The translations under genes and the position numbers were made by a program. Below the pieces are notes generated by a model, which saw only the letters and a list, made by a program, of their open reading frames with translations, ran no database searches and was not told where the DNA came from. Of a stretch of 64,000 nucleotides of DNA, positions 17,407-26,161 are shown one piece after another. Origin of the DNA: UBA2330 sp049293015. Lineage in GTDB: Bacteria > Bacteroidota > Ignavibacteria > Tepidaquicellales > Tepidaquicellaceae. Each line of letters starts with the position of its first letter. Within the stretch, counting starts at the first letter, position 1. The stretch is from positions 13,131 to 77,130 of the forward strand of contig JBATSB010000129.1 in assembly GCA_049293015.1 (NCBI GenBank). Reading direction: 5' to 3'.

Positions 17407-18120
17407 TCAAGACTTAAAGATCGTATAGAGAATTTTTACACCGGCTTTTACGCTGCCTGTCAATGTGCCTGTTACTTTTGATTTGCCGATACGTTTTCGG
17501 TAACTGACAGGAACTTCAATACATTTCATTTTAAGCTTTGCTGCTTTGATCTGCATCTCGACTGTCCAGCCGTAATTCATATCTTCCATTTTCATTTTTT
17601 TCAGCGAACTTACCCTGATTGCACGGAAAGGACCAAGGTCGGTGAATTCATATTTCCAGAAAAGCTTTATGAGCTTAGTCGAAAGCCAGTTACCGAATTC
17701 CGCCTGAGGAAGAAGTGAATCTTCTTCGGTCATACCGAGCTTTTTACCGAGTATGCGCGAACCGATGACCATGTCATAATTTTCATCTGTTAAGGGAGCA
17801 ACAACTTTTTCCATCTCTTCAGGATGATCAGAATAATCTCCGTCGAGAAAAACTATTACATCATCTTCTTTACATTTTGCAAAAACATGCTCCATTCCTT
17901 TCAGACATGCAGCACCGTAACCCCTTACAGGCTCTGACAGAACTGTTGCTCCTGCATTGCGTGCAGTCTCAATTGTTTTATCAACAGAACCGTTGTCAAT
18001 TACAACAACTTCTTTTACAAAATTTTCGGGAATGTCATTTATTACTTTTGCGATTGAAGCTTCTTCATTTATTGCGGGGATGATGACGTATATGTCTTTT
18101 TTATAATAGAAATTATTCAT
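17407..18120 (-). CDS. Family 2 glycosyltransferase (polyprenyl-phosphate sugar transferase-like)
   Basis: With the ATG at 18120 the protein is 238 residues long (a TTG at 18132 would add four). It has the GT2 core: VIIPAINEEASIAKV (12-26), VVVIDNGSVDKT (38-49) and the metal-binding FLDGDYSDHP (91-100), then the DPM1-like region with GSRILGKKLG and FTDLGPFRAIR. There are no C-terminal membrane helices, so it is a soluble or peripheral enzyme. DPM1-like members make polyprenyl-phosphate sugars, which would feed the GT-C enzymes beside it. Its start overlaps the stop of the upstream GT39-like gene by 8 bases, so the two are coupled. Confidence 0.85.
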   Translation of the reverse strand: MNNFYYKKDIYVIIPAINEEASIAKVINDIPENFVKEVVVIDNGSVDKTIETARNAGATVLSEPVRGYGAACLKGMEHVFAKCKEDDVIVFLDGDYSDHPEEMEKVVAPLTDENYDMVIGSRILGKKLGMTEEDSLLPQAEFGNWLSTKLIKLFWKYEFTDLGPFRAIRVSSLKKMKMEDMNYGWTVEMQIKAAKLKMKCIEVPVSYRKRIGKSKVTGTLTGSVKAGVKILYTIFKS

Positions 18121-19678
18121 GCACAGAGACAAGCTCGGGTTTGAAATTTCTACACTGTAATATTCTGAACTCCTGTATCAGATCTTTTGAAATAGAAAAC
18201 TTTATGTCCTTCACTTCTTTTACTTCCTCAAACTTGTTATATAAATATTTTATATCTGAACCTTTGTATGTAACTATCACTGCATCTTTGCCACTTAAGT
18301 TTTCAAAAACTTCAGCAGAGTTAAGATATCTGAAACGCATATCTCCAACCAGATACACATTTTCCTTTTTCATATAAAATTTCAGAAGCGGACTGAGATT
18401 GAAATTGTCGCTGGCAATGAAATCATATTCGAGATCATTCGAATTTATTTCACTGCTGATCTCAGTGATGTTTTTTTGCCAATGCTTCATTTTCAGAATA
18501 CGGTCTTCCCAGTTTTTGTCATTGCCTGTGAGATCTTTATGTCCTGGCCAGTAGTCGTGAAATGTATCATTTATATAATTGCCGAATTTATTATCCGCTA
18601 TGTTTTTTATGGAGTCTGAATTTAAATTCAGAAGGATAAGTAAAAATAAATTCATCCCGATCATAAGAGTAAAGATTGTTATTATGAATTTACTACTTTT
18701 TTTAAACTTTGTAAAATTTACAAAAAGAAAAGATATAACCAAAGGTATGTATGCAGTAAACGCCCAGTTGCCTTTAAGTTTGCCTGCCATCGCAAGAACT
18801 GCAAAAACTGAAAAGATAAAAATTCCTGAGAAGAGTAAATACTTCTCTTCAACAGACTTGTCTTTTTTGCCAAACTGTTTTACTGTGATATAAATTATAA
18901 AAAGAAAAGATATTGGCAGCAGAATTGCTATCTGTGAAAGAATGAATTTCCATAAATTTTCACCAAGTCCTGAAGACACAGCGTCTGCACCGGTATTCAC
19001 ATAATAATTAATCCAGACAGGTTCGTAAATAATGTTCCAGATTATCAAAGGTGAGATAATTACCAAAAGCGAAATGACAACGGCAGTGATCTTCTCATAA
19101 GTAATACTGTTAATTTCATTTCTCTTTAAAAAAAGAAATACTGCAAATGCCGGAACAAAGACTGCGCCTGTATATTTACTTAGTATCAAAAGTCCAAAAG
19201 TGATACCGCAAAGAATCCAGTCTTTCAGGCTTCCAAACTTTAAAACTCTTAATGTAAAATAAATTGAAATTACTGAAAACATTAAAAGCATTGAATCGGG
19301 TGAAATGAAAGAAGTGTAAATCGTCACGAAGGGTATACTGAATAACAGGATCATCGAAATCAAAATTTTCTTTTTTGAAAATCCGAGCATCTTACCTGTT
19401 TTGTAAAAAAACAAAATGATCACAAAGTTGGTCAGCAGCGCAGCCATTCTGACTGTGAATTCATTTAGTAATCCGGGCATCATAGTAAAGATCTTTATAC
19501 CGATAAGAGTCGTGAATGAATATGACGGATCGGGATTCTGAGACCAGTTCCAGTAGATCGCTTCATCTTCAAAGAGTCCGGTATTGAAGGAGATTGTAAA
19601 CTTCAGGGCGAGAATTATGCCCAGTAAAATTTTTAATCCGTTTATAATAAATGGATCAGTTATTTTTTTCTGCATCAT
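18113..19678 (-). CDS. GT39/PMT-like polytopic glycosyltransferase
   Basis: The 521-residue protein has an N-terminal block of membrane helices and a soluble C-terminal part from about residue 365. The first periplasmic loop carries FEDEAIYWNWSQ (37-48), the DE signature of ArnT/PMT-type (GT-C, PF13231-like) transferases. Two ATGs lie together at the start (19678 and 19675). The gene overlaps the DUF547 gene end by 23 bases and the GT2 start by 8, so DUF547, GT39 and GT2 genes form a tight unit. It probably moves a sugar from a polyprenyl phosphate made by the GT2 partner; the acceptor is unknown. Confidence 0.8.
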   Translation of the reverse strand: MMQKKITDPFIINGLKILLGIILALKFTISFNTGLFEDEAIYWNWSQNPDPSYSFTTLIGIKIFTMMPGLLNEFTVRMAALLTNFVIILFFYKTGKMLGFSKKKILISMILLFSIPFVTIYTSFISPDSMLLMFSVISIYFTLRVLKFGSLKDWILCGITFGLLILSKYTGAVFVPAFAVFLFLKRNEINSITYEKITAVVISLLVIISPLIIWNIIYEPVWINYYVNTGADAVSSGLGENLWKFILSQIAILLPISFLFIIYITVKQFGKKDKSVEEKYLLFSGIFIFSVFAVLAMAGKLKGNWAFTAYIPLVISFLFVNFTKFKKSSKFIITIFTLMIGMNLFLLILLNLNSDSIKNIADNKFGNYINDTFHDYWPGHKDLTGNDKNWEDRILKMKHWQKNITEISSEINSNDLEYDFIASDNFNLSPLLKFYMKKENVYLVGDMRFRYLNSAEVFENLSGKDAVIVTYKGSDIKYLYNKFEEVKEVKDIKFSISKDLIQEFRILQCRNFKPELVSVHE

Positions 19679-20468
19679 TCAGTTTCCAGGAGTAATCAAT
19701 ATAATTTATGTCTTCTGTATTATTCTGTAGAATAAAATTTTTATCGCCTTCGTTGATATATTTTAGAATGTGATTTTTAACGGTTGTATCATTTTTTACA
19801 AAATCTCTTGCATACCATTTATAAATAGTGGAAAGATATAAAGCATTTTCTTTTTTATCGAGATAATTTTTCTCCTGATCATCGAGAAATATGGCTGCCT
19901 GCGTATTCAACTGTTCATCTAACTTTGAGGGGAGGTATGCTTCCGAGATCAATTCGGGACAGCTTTCGGCAGCGCAGACGAGTGCATAGTGAATTCTCGG
20001 ATCATTGTAATCAGGAATAATGATCTTTTTTTCAATCTCATCCAGACTGAACATTCTGCCGCCAGCCATTTCAATAAAATTAATCTTCCAGGGGTCTGTG
20101 CCAGTTTTTTCTTCTATTTCAAGAATTGAACCGAGTGGATAGTGATCCGTAATGAGCTTGATGGTAAAAGCATTATAAGCATTGATCCAGAAAGCAAGTC
20201 TTTCATTTCCATCTTCAATATTATACGGTTCGGTATTTCTTACCTGTGTAATATATTTATTCAAAGCATTGTCATCCATCACCTGTTCATAATTTACATT
20301 TCCGCCTTTTACATATTTTTGCATAAACTCGTTGACGGGAGTGAAATCAAATTTTATGTTTTCAGAGTTTGATGTCTGAACTGATTTTATTTCTTCGGTT
20401 TCATTTTTTGAACAGGAAGAAATTAGTATAGGAAGTAAAAGTATTAGTGCTATAAAAATTTTATTCAT
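19656..20468 (-). CDS. DUF547 lipoprotein
   Basis: The 270-residue protein begins with a lipoprotein signal: LISSC places the lipid-modified cysteine at residue 19. The DUF547 domain follows with RLAFWINAYNAFTIKLI, HYPLGSILEI, MFSLDEIEKKII, DPRIHYALVCAAESCPEL and a late ALYLSTIYKWYARDF. The conserved AxxSCP and FWINxYN elements of the family are intact. DUF547 has no agreed activity. Its conserved cysteine and histidine (IHYALVCAAESCP) suggest a papain-like site, which is inference. It overlaps the GT39 gene, tying it to the glycosyltransferase unit. Confidence 0.85.
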   Translation of the reverse strand: MNKIFIALILLLPILISSCSKNETEEIKSVQTSNSENIKFDFTPVNEFMQKYVKGGNVNYEQVMDDNALNKYITQVRNTEPYNIEDGNERLAFWINAYNAFTIKLITDHYPLGSILEIEEKTGTDPWKINFIEMAGGRMFSLDEIEKKIIIPDYNDPRIHYALVCAAESCPELISEAYLPSKLDEQLNTQAAIFLDDQEKNYLDKKENALYLSTIYKWYARDFVKNDTTVKNHILKYINEGDKNFILQNNTEDINYIDYSWKLNDAEKNN

Positions 20469-20612
20469 ATAAAAATATTATCTTAATTAATAAAAAATGT
20501 TAAACATACATCCAAAATGTTTTATTACTATAATCAAGATTCATTATTATATATTTACTTTTTGAATGACAAAAAAATCTTGACTTGTAGTGATAAAATG
20601 TCTGAGTTGAGT

Positions 20613-20663
20613 TTGAAACGGAGTTTCAATTTCAAGTGCGTTACCAAGCTGGAGCTTGGTAAC
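20613..20663. repeat. Two adjacent hairpin palindromes
   Basis: TTGAAAC-GGA-GTTTCAA (20613-20629) is followed 10 bases later by GTTACCAAGC-TGGA-GCTTGGTAAC (20640-20663). Both have the same layout with a GGA loop. The surrounding gap, 20469-20792, has no convincing gene. Bidirectional transcription termination or a REP-type dispersed element are the options. Confidence 0.75.
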
Positions 20664-20792
20664 AAGCGGGAAAGTTATAAAATCTTTATTCATAAATAAT
20701 TTAGATTATTATTTTAAATATTCTTTTTTTTAAATGTTTGATCAGAGTCACGTGATCTTCGGACTCTGCGATATAAAAAACTTATTTGAACA

Positions 20793-22106
20793 TCATCTCA
20801 GATATTCTTTATTGAGTTCATATCTGCCAGTGACAGGTCCATTCTCTAAACGGAGAACGCCTCTCGGGCAAACTTCCGAACAGACACCGCATCCGACACA
20901 TGATGCTCTGATCACATTCTGTCCTCGCTGTGCATAAGACTTTACGTCAATTCCCATTTCACAGAAAGTGGAACAGTTACCACATGAGATGCACTGACCG
21001 CCATTAACTGTAATTCTGAATCTAGAAAAATATTTCTGAAAGATTCCTAAGACAGCAGCCATCGGACATCCGAATCTGCACCAGACGCGGCTTCCCATCA
21101 GCGGATAGAATCCAACTCCGATCACTCCTGCAAACATTGCACCGATAAAAAATCCATACCACTTATTCGCGCTGTGTACAAATTCACCGAGTATAAAATT
21201 TTCATTAACACTATCTATCCAGAGCAATGCTGTGATCAAAGTAATAATTACTAAAACGGAATGCACCATCCATCTTTCTATCTTCCAGCCTGTAAGTGAT
21301 TTATCGGAATTCTGTCTGAAAGGATCGCCGAGTGTTTCAGCCAATGCACCGCAGCCGCAGACCCATGAGCAGTACCATCTCTTTCCGTAAAAATAAGTCA
21401 GCACAGGTGTAGCGATTAAAGTCATCATTGCTGCCCAGAAGAACATGAACATTCCCAGTCCGCCTGAGCTTACAAGATAAGTGTAACTTGAAGGAAAAAG
21501 ATAATCCGGCTTAAGGGGCCAAAAGTAAGTAAAATAAAATCCGTTTTGTATAAACATCGGAATCAGATATGCAAGTATTAGTTGAAAAAACATTACTGAA
21601 AAAGTTCTGATGATCTGATATTTATTGTGTCTGTTTTGAATGATCATCCTGACTCCCATCACGAGAACAGCCAGTGTGTAAAGGGTCCCATAAAGGAACC
21701 ATTGATTTGACGGATTTCCATTTAATGTATAACTCAGCGGATCGAAAATCCTGATGAGATTTTCCAAATGTTCGGGGTACCAGTAAATGAGAATATAAAT
21801 GCCTGTCAGAAATATGGCAGTCACCCATCCGAGCATTCCGCGGTTAGTAGCTGACATAAACTGAATACCGTTTTTCTTCACACCTGGAAGAGTTTCTTTT
21901 AGTTGCGCAAAAAAGAATAATAAAGCTCCGATGCATGGAAGTATAATTGCCAAACCAAAAAACAATACTGGACTGAACTCTGTCACGCTAGTAAAGCTTA
22001 TCAAGAAAAAAAGCATTCCAATCGAGAATATGGTAAGCCCTGTTTTTTTAAAAAAGGAATTATCTGATTCGGGAGAGTTGCCGATATTTATCAATTGTTC
22101 ATTCAT
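20793..22106 (-). CDS. Polytopic membrane 4Fe-4S protein (NosR C-terminal/NapH/CcoG-like)
   Basis: The 437-residue protein has several membrane helices and four cysteine groups. C246-C250-C252 and C343-C347 (CRFGCP) are the CxxxC(P) motifs of the NosR/NapH family. Two ferredoxin-type clusters follow: C372/C375/C378/C382 (CISCGNCSTFC) and C403/C406/C409/C413 (CVGCGVCSEVCP). Such proteins pass electrons across or along the membrane to periplasmic reductases or maturation systems. It lies 11 bases after the FAD oxidoreductase gene, so the two are probably co-expressed as an electron-transfer pair. No FMN-binding domain is present, unlike full NosR. Confidence 0.85.
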   Translation of the reverse strand: MNEQLINIGNSPESDNSFFKKTGLTIFSIGMLFFLISFTSVTEFSPVLFFGLAIILPCIGALLFFFAQLKETLPGVKKNGIQFMSATNRGMLGWVTAIFLTGIYILIYWYPEHLENLIRIFDPLSYTLNGNPSNQWFLYGTLYTLAVLVMGVRMIIQNRHNKYQIIRTFSVMFFQLILAYLIPMFIQNGFYFTYFWPLKPDYLFPSSYTYLVSSGGLGMFMFFWAAMMTLIATPVLTYFYGKRWYCSWVCGCGALAETLGDPFRQNSDKSLTGWKIERWMVHSVLVIITLITALLWIDSVNENFILGEFVHSANKWYGFFIGAMFAGVIGVGFYPLMGSRVWCRFGCPMAAVLGIFQKYFSRFRITVNGGQCISCGNCSTFCEMGIDVKSYAQRGQNVIRASCVGCGVCSEVCPRGVLRLENGPVTGRYELNKEYLR

Positions 22107-22117
22107 ATATTCTCATT

Positions 22118-23458
22118 TTACTGCAAAGAATTATTGAACAGTGAATTAAAAAGTTTTCGTTTTCTTTTCAGCTTAATGTTTTTTTCGGGATTCTGTGAAT
22201 TAAATTTCTGAACAAGATCATTTTCATATTGTCTGAAAAATTCGGGATCGAAATTAGCTTCGCCAAGATTTTCCAAAACTTTCATAATACTAAATTTTTC
22301 TCTTATCCATTTTTCGCAAACCTCTTGTCTGTATCTGATTCCCATTAAATTAAATCCAATCACACATTCATCTGTATAGACAATTCTGATTGACTTATTT
22401 CCTTGAGGACATTCCCAGTATAAATTTTTCTCACCTTCGACATTCATATTCACAAGACCGTAGACCTGATATTCAATATCGAGAAACTTTGCAGAGTTAA
22501 ACCAGATGCCGGGTTCGTATATAGTTCTAATCCCGCATACTGTCTGAGCAAGCGTTTCGGCGTGCATTCTCCCTGTGTACCAGACCTGTTCGACATTTTT
22601 TCTGTTTGGAAATGCCGTACGGAATTCGGCACAGTCACCTGCTGCATATATATTTTCAATATTCGTTTCGAGAAATTCATTTACTAGAATGCCGCGATTA
22701 AATTCTATGTCAGTATTTTTAACTATTTCTATACTCGGGCTAACACCTGCTGTTAATCCTACAAGCTGGCATTCGATCTCTTCGGCGGTCTTTGTTATAA
22801 TGCTTTTCACTCTCTGACTTTCATCGCCTTTTATTTCATCAAGTTCAGAATCAAGTCTCAGATCTATATGATGATCTCTGATATGTCTGTTGATCATTTC
22901 AGATTCTTCGGCAGGCAGAATATTATTCCAGTAGCTTTTTTCCCTTACGAGCAATGTAACTTCAATATTTCTCGATTTAAGCATTTCCGCAAGTTCAATT
23001 CCAATAAGTCCTCCGCCGACAATGACTGCTCTTTTGATATTGGGTGAGTTTTTTTCAAGAAGCTCAAGATCCTGAAGTGAATATAATCCCTGAACTCCCT
23101 GCAGATCCTGACCTTTCCATCCGAATTTATTCGACTTTGAACCTGTAGCGATTATAAGTTTATCATAATTCAAAACATTGCCTCTTGCGAAATGCACCTG
23201 CTTTTTATTTGTATCAATAGCTGACGCATGTTCAAAGAGAAGTTCAATCCTGTTTTTTTTCCAGAAGTGATCTTCGTATGGTTTGATATTATCAAATTTT
23301 TCATGTCCCATATAAACATACATCAGTGCAGTCCTTGAGTAAAAATATTTTGACTCGGATGATATAACAAAAATATTGCTGTCACTTCTTTTTCTTATAT
23401 GGCGGGCTGCAGTAATACCTGTGATGCCGTTTCCGATGATGACAATATTATCAGACAT
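22118..23458 (-). CDS. FAD/NAD(P)-dependent oxidoreductase (pyridine nucleotide-disulfide family)
   Basis: The 446-residue protein has two Rossmann motifs: IIGNGITG for FAD at the N terminus (7-14) and VIVGGGLIGIELAEML for NAD(P) near residue 145. The third FAD contact, IYAAGDCAEF, is near residue 270, with LIIATGSKS between. It resembles NirB-type and rubredoxin-reductase-like single-domain members, without a rubredoxin or bfd-like 2Fe-2S domain. No CxxxxC disulfide pair is seen near the FAD site. Beside the membrane Fe-S protein it most likely feeds NAD(P)H electrons into that carrier. A repeat-bearing gap of 368 bases separates it from the TlpA-like gene upstream. Confidence 0.85.
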   Translation of the reverse strand: MSDNIVIIGNGITGITAARHIRKRSDSNIFVISSESKYFYSRTALMYVYMGHEKFDNIKPYEDHFWKKNRIELLFEHASAIDTNKKQVHFARGNVLNYDKLIIATGSKSNKFGWKGQDLQGVQGLYSLQDLELLEKNSPNIKRAVIVGGGLIGIELAEMLKSRNIEVTLLVREKSYWNNILPAEESEMINRHIRDHHIDLRLDSELDEIKGDESQRVKSIITKTAEEIECQLVGLTAGVSPSIEIVKNTDIEFNRGILVNEFLETNIENIYAAGDCAEFRTAFPNRKNVEQVWYTGRMHAETLAQTVCGIRTIYEPGIWFNSAKFLDIEYQVYGLVNMNVEGEKNLYWECPQGNKSIRIVYTDECVIGFNLMGIRYRQEVCEKWIREKFSIMKVLENLGEANFDPEFFRQYENDLVQKFNSQNPEKNIKLKRKRKLFNSLFNNSLQ

Positions 23459-23598
23459 GAGTTAATTTTTTTTACAATATTAAAATATTTTCTCCATTAA
23501 AAACTGAAAATAAATATTTGCTTTCAGTTTTAACACACTTCGTTCATTACCATTAATTAAAGGGCGAAGTATCATCGCTATCAGCAAACCCCTCCCAA

Positions 23599-23622
23599 CC
23601 TCCCCTTTGAAAAAAGGGGAGG
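23599..23622. repeat. Hairpin CCTCCCCTTT / AAAGGGGAGG
   Basis: A 10-bp stem with a four-base GAAA loop lies in the gap 23459-23826, preceded by the near-direct repeat CCCCTCCCAACC. This type of palindrome occurs dispersed in many environmental genomes. The rest of the gap is AT-rich, with a weak ACTTCG/CGAAGT inverted pair near 23538-23573 and no gene that I can support. Confidence 0.7.
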
Positions 23623-23826
23623 AGCATGAACTATTAAATTAAAAAGTTATAATAATCAAATTATTATAAAAAAATCCCTTAACTTAATGGTATTGCTCCT
23701 TCGCTCCTGCTTTTAAATTGTGAATAAAATTTAAATATATTTTAAACAGTGCTTTTAAAATCAATGGGTTTTAAAATTTATAAAATCTTAATGAATATTT
23801 TCACTACTGTATCTAAAAAACTTAAT

Positions 23827-24453
23827 TTATTTATCTTTGGAATATTTATCAGAAAGCAGTTCCTGTATCATTCTTTCTGTCTTATCATATTTTCCTTCGC
23901 CGACTTTTTTATATCTTATCTCACCGAATTTATCTATTAGAAATATCGTCGGCCATGCATGAACATCAAATTTTTTCCATACTGAAAAATCATTATCCGT
24001 TAGCACGGGATATTCAATGCCAAGCTTTTCTACACTATTTTTTACATTATCAAAATTTCTTTCGTTGTCAAACTCGGGGCAGTGAATTCCGATCATTTCA
24101 AAATCATCTGATCTGTATTTACTATACCATTCCTTAAGATGAGGAAGTGTATTTGTGCAGTTATAACATCCAAAAGTCCAGAACTCGATCAGGACTACCT
24201 TTCCACGCAGATCATTCATTGTTATATCCTTGTTGGTATTGATCCATTTGCCTTTGTTAATGATCTCAGGTGCAGGTTCATCTGAAAGAGAAGTATTCAA
24301 AATATAAGGCGTCATATATTCATGCAGATCATTTACATCCAGCGGGAGAGTATTTGATTTCACGGGATAAATTATTTTTCCTGAAAGCATCAATATCACC
24401 AGCACTAAAATTACTGCAGCTATAATTATTTGGAATTTATTTTTTTTCAGCAT
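23827..24453 (-). CDS. Membrane-anchored TlpA/ResA-like thioredoxin
   Basis: The 208-residue protein has one N-terminal membrane segment (about 8-25, a signal anchor) and a thioredoxin-like domain facing the periplasm. The redox motif is WTFGCYNC (Cys96 and Cys99). The cis-proline loop is AWPTIF, and the NAF-like insertion with IGIHCPEF is typical of redoxins coupled to DsbD-like donors. It lies 33 bases downstream of the ArsS-like gene on the same strand, so it probably serves that pathway, for example in thiol reduction of a periplasmic partner. Confidence 0.85.
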   Translation of the reverse strand: MLKKNKFQIIIAAVILVLVILMLSGKIIYPVKSNTLPLDVNDLHEYMTPYILNTSLSDEPAPEIINKGKWINTNKDITMNDLRGKVVLIEFWTFGCYNCTNTLPHLKEWYSKYRSDDFEMIGIHCPEFDNERNFDNVKNSVEKLGIEYPVLTDNDFSVWKKFDVHAWPTIFLIDKFGEIRYKKVGEGKYDKTERMIQELLSDKYSKDK

Positions 24454-24486
24454 ATCAAAATATTATTTATAAAAATAATAGTAAAA

Positions 24487-25527
24487 TTATGCAACAGCAC
24501 CTCCGCAGCTCGATCCCGCACCGGCAGTACATCCGAAGCAGTGCTGACCAGTTATAATTTCTCGTGTGTCGAGATAATTCAAATCAAAATCTCTGATATG
24601 TTCTTTGAGATCATTGTTTACTTTCAGCTCGAGCATCTGATTAAAATCACAGTCATACAGATATCCGTCCCAACCTACGGAGATTGTATTTGTACACATT
24701 ACATTCTCAGCGGCTGATGGATTATAAGAATCGATCAGCTTATCCATATAATATTCATAATTTTCAGATTCTATCAGATATTCGAGAAATCTGCTGATCG
24801 GCATATTTGTGATTGTGAACAGGTTATTAAATTCGATCCCGAATTTTCCAAAAAGTTCTTTTTTAAAATCATTTTCGAGAGACTTCTGCGAGCCGGGCAG
24901 GAATGCACCTGTAGGATTATAGACAAGATTCAGAATAAGTCCTGTACCTTCTTTTCCATATCCTTTTTCATTCAGCATCTTCAGAGCTTTGACAGAGGCT
25001 TCAAAAACTCCGTCGCCTCTTTGTCTGTCAGTATTGCTTTTTTGATAATAAGGAAGGGATGAAACAACTTCTATGTTATTTTCTTTAAAGAAATCAGGAA
25101 GGTCGTTGTATTTGGGATTAGCCAGTATAATAGTGAGATTACATCTGACCAAAATATGAATATCAAGTTTTTTAAGTTCGGAAACAAACCAGCGGAAGTC
25201 AGGATTCATCTCAGGAGCTCCGCCTGTAATGTCGGCTGTTTTTATTTCAGTGTCTTTTAATTTATCAATAATGATCTGCATGGTCTCTCTTGACATAATT
25301 TCTTTTCTGTCAGGACCGGCATCTACGTGGCAGTGTTTGCAGGTTTGGTTGCACATCTTGCCGATATTGACCTGAAAAATTTCAACTTTTCTTGAAGAAA
25401 GTTTTTCAATTCCTGATTTTTTTAAATAGGATGAAAAAGTTTTATGGGAATATCCGTTTAGAATATTAAGTTGCTCACCTGCTATGGACAGTTCCGAATC
25501 TCTGAATTTCAGACTTTTTGTAAGCAT
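24487..25527 (-). CDS. arsS: ArsS-like radical SAM / Cys-rich domain protein (TIGR04167 type)
   Basis: The 346-residue protein has the radical SAM CxxxCxxC motif as C59-NQT-C63-KH-C66. An SPASM-like Cys segment (VMCTNTISVGWDGYLYDCDF) lies near residues 268-289 and the terminal Cys-rich tail HCFGCTAGAGSSCGG near 329-343 (C330, C333, C341). This layout is that of ArsS, which in Synechocystis adds a 5'-deoxyadenosyl group to dimethylarsinate in arsenosugar synthesis. The family was first described as rSAM/selenodomain. No arsenite methyltransferase gene is near, so the substrate here is not proven. It lies 15 bases after the AhpD-like gene. The symbol is by family resemblance only. Confidence 0.87.
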   Translation of the reverse strand: MLTKSLKFRDSELSIAGEQLNILNGYSHKTFSSYLKKSGIEKLSSRKVEIFQVNIGKMCNQTCKHCHVDAGPDRKEIMSRETMQIIIDKLKDTEIKTADITGGAPEMNPDFRWFVSELKKLDIHILVRCNLTIILANPKYNDLPDFFKENNIEVVSSLPYYQKSNTDRQRGDGVFEASVKALKMLNEKGYGKEGTGLILNLVYNPTGAFLPGSQKSLENDFKKELFGKFGIEFNNLFTITNMPISRFLEYLIESENYEYYMDKLIDSYNPSAAENVMCTNTISVGWDGYLYDCDFNQMLELKVNNDLKEHIRDFDLNYLDTREIITGQHCFGCTAGAGSSCGGAVA

Positions 25528-25542
25528 ATAATAAAATTTAAA

Positions 25543-25875
25543 TTACATCGAAACTTTTTTCACATGATTCATCATCTGCACACCGTGAACAAGTGAAGCG
25601 CCACCGCGGATAGCAGTTGCGACATGTACGGCTTCCATCATTTGTTCTTCATTGCATCCTTTTTCGAGAGCATCATGAGAATAAGCATCTATGCAGTAAG
25701 GACACTGAACTGCATGCGAAACGGCGAGGGCAATAAGAGATTTTTCTCTTTCAGTAAGAGCGCCTTCAGCGAATACAGCACTATAATAATCAAAGAATTT
25801 TTTGGCAAGCTCTTCATCGAATTCTGACACATTGGGGAATTTTTTAAGGTCTTTAGACTGGTAATAGTTTTCCAT
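25543..25875 (-). CDS. Arsenosugar-associated AhpD/CMD-like protein (TIGR04169 type)
   Basis: The 110-residue all-helical protein belongs to the carboxymuconolactone decarboxylase/AhpD superfamily. The redox site is CPYC (Cys58, Cys61) with His54 before it, followed by IDAYSHDALEKGCN. Members of this small group sit next to ArsS-like radical SAM genes in many bacteria and are thought to be peroxidase-like, which fits the gap of 15 bases here. It is the first gene of the minus-strand block. The 286 bases upstream (25876-26161) are very AT-rich, contain no gene and must hold the divergent promoters. Confidence 0.87.
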   Translation of the reverse strand: MENYYQSKDLKKFPNVSEFDEELAKKFFDYYSAVFAEGALTEREKSLIALAVSHAVQCPYCIDAYSHDALEKGCNEEQMMEAVHVATAIRGGASLVHGVQMMNHVKKVSM

Positions 25876-26161
25876 TTAAATAAAAATTTTTAGGATTATT
25901 GAATACAGGTTTTATGGTTTTATTTAATATTAAGTTAAACAGTAATTCAGACAACTTTTATAAAATAAAATAAGTTCATATAACTTCTCTTAAATAATAT
26001 TAAAATAAATTTTTAATATTGGAACAAATTTTTAATAATAGAATAAAAGGGAATACATTTTATTAAGTGATAAATATAAAAATAAAATACATTCTTTTAT
26101 AGCTATTTGAATTTATTGTTATAGTTAAGTTTTCTAAATTACAACCGATTTTTAAAAATTA

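Noticed and set aside
20517..20699. 60-residue plus-strand frame
   Set aside because: It lies over two palindromes in a gap, with no similarity or start signal.
24487..25875. Arsenic resistance operon
   Set aside because: ArsS- and AhpD-like genes are present, but no ArsR, ArsB/Acr3, ArsC or ArsM was found in the window, so resistance is not supported.
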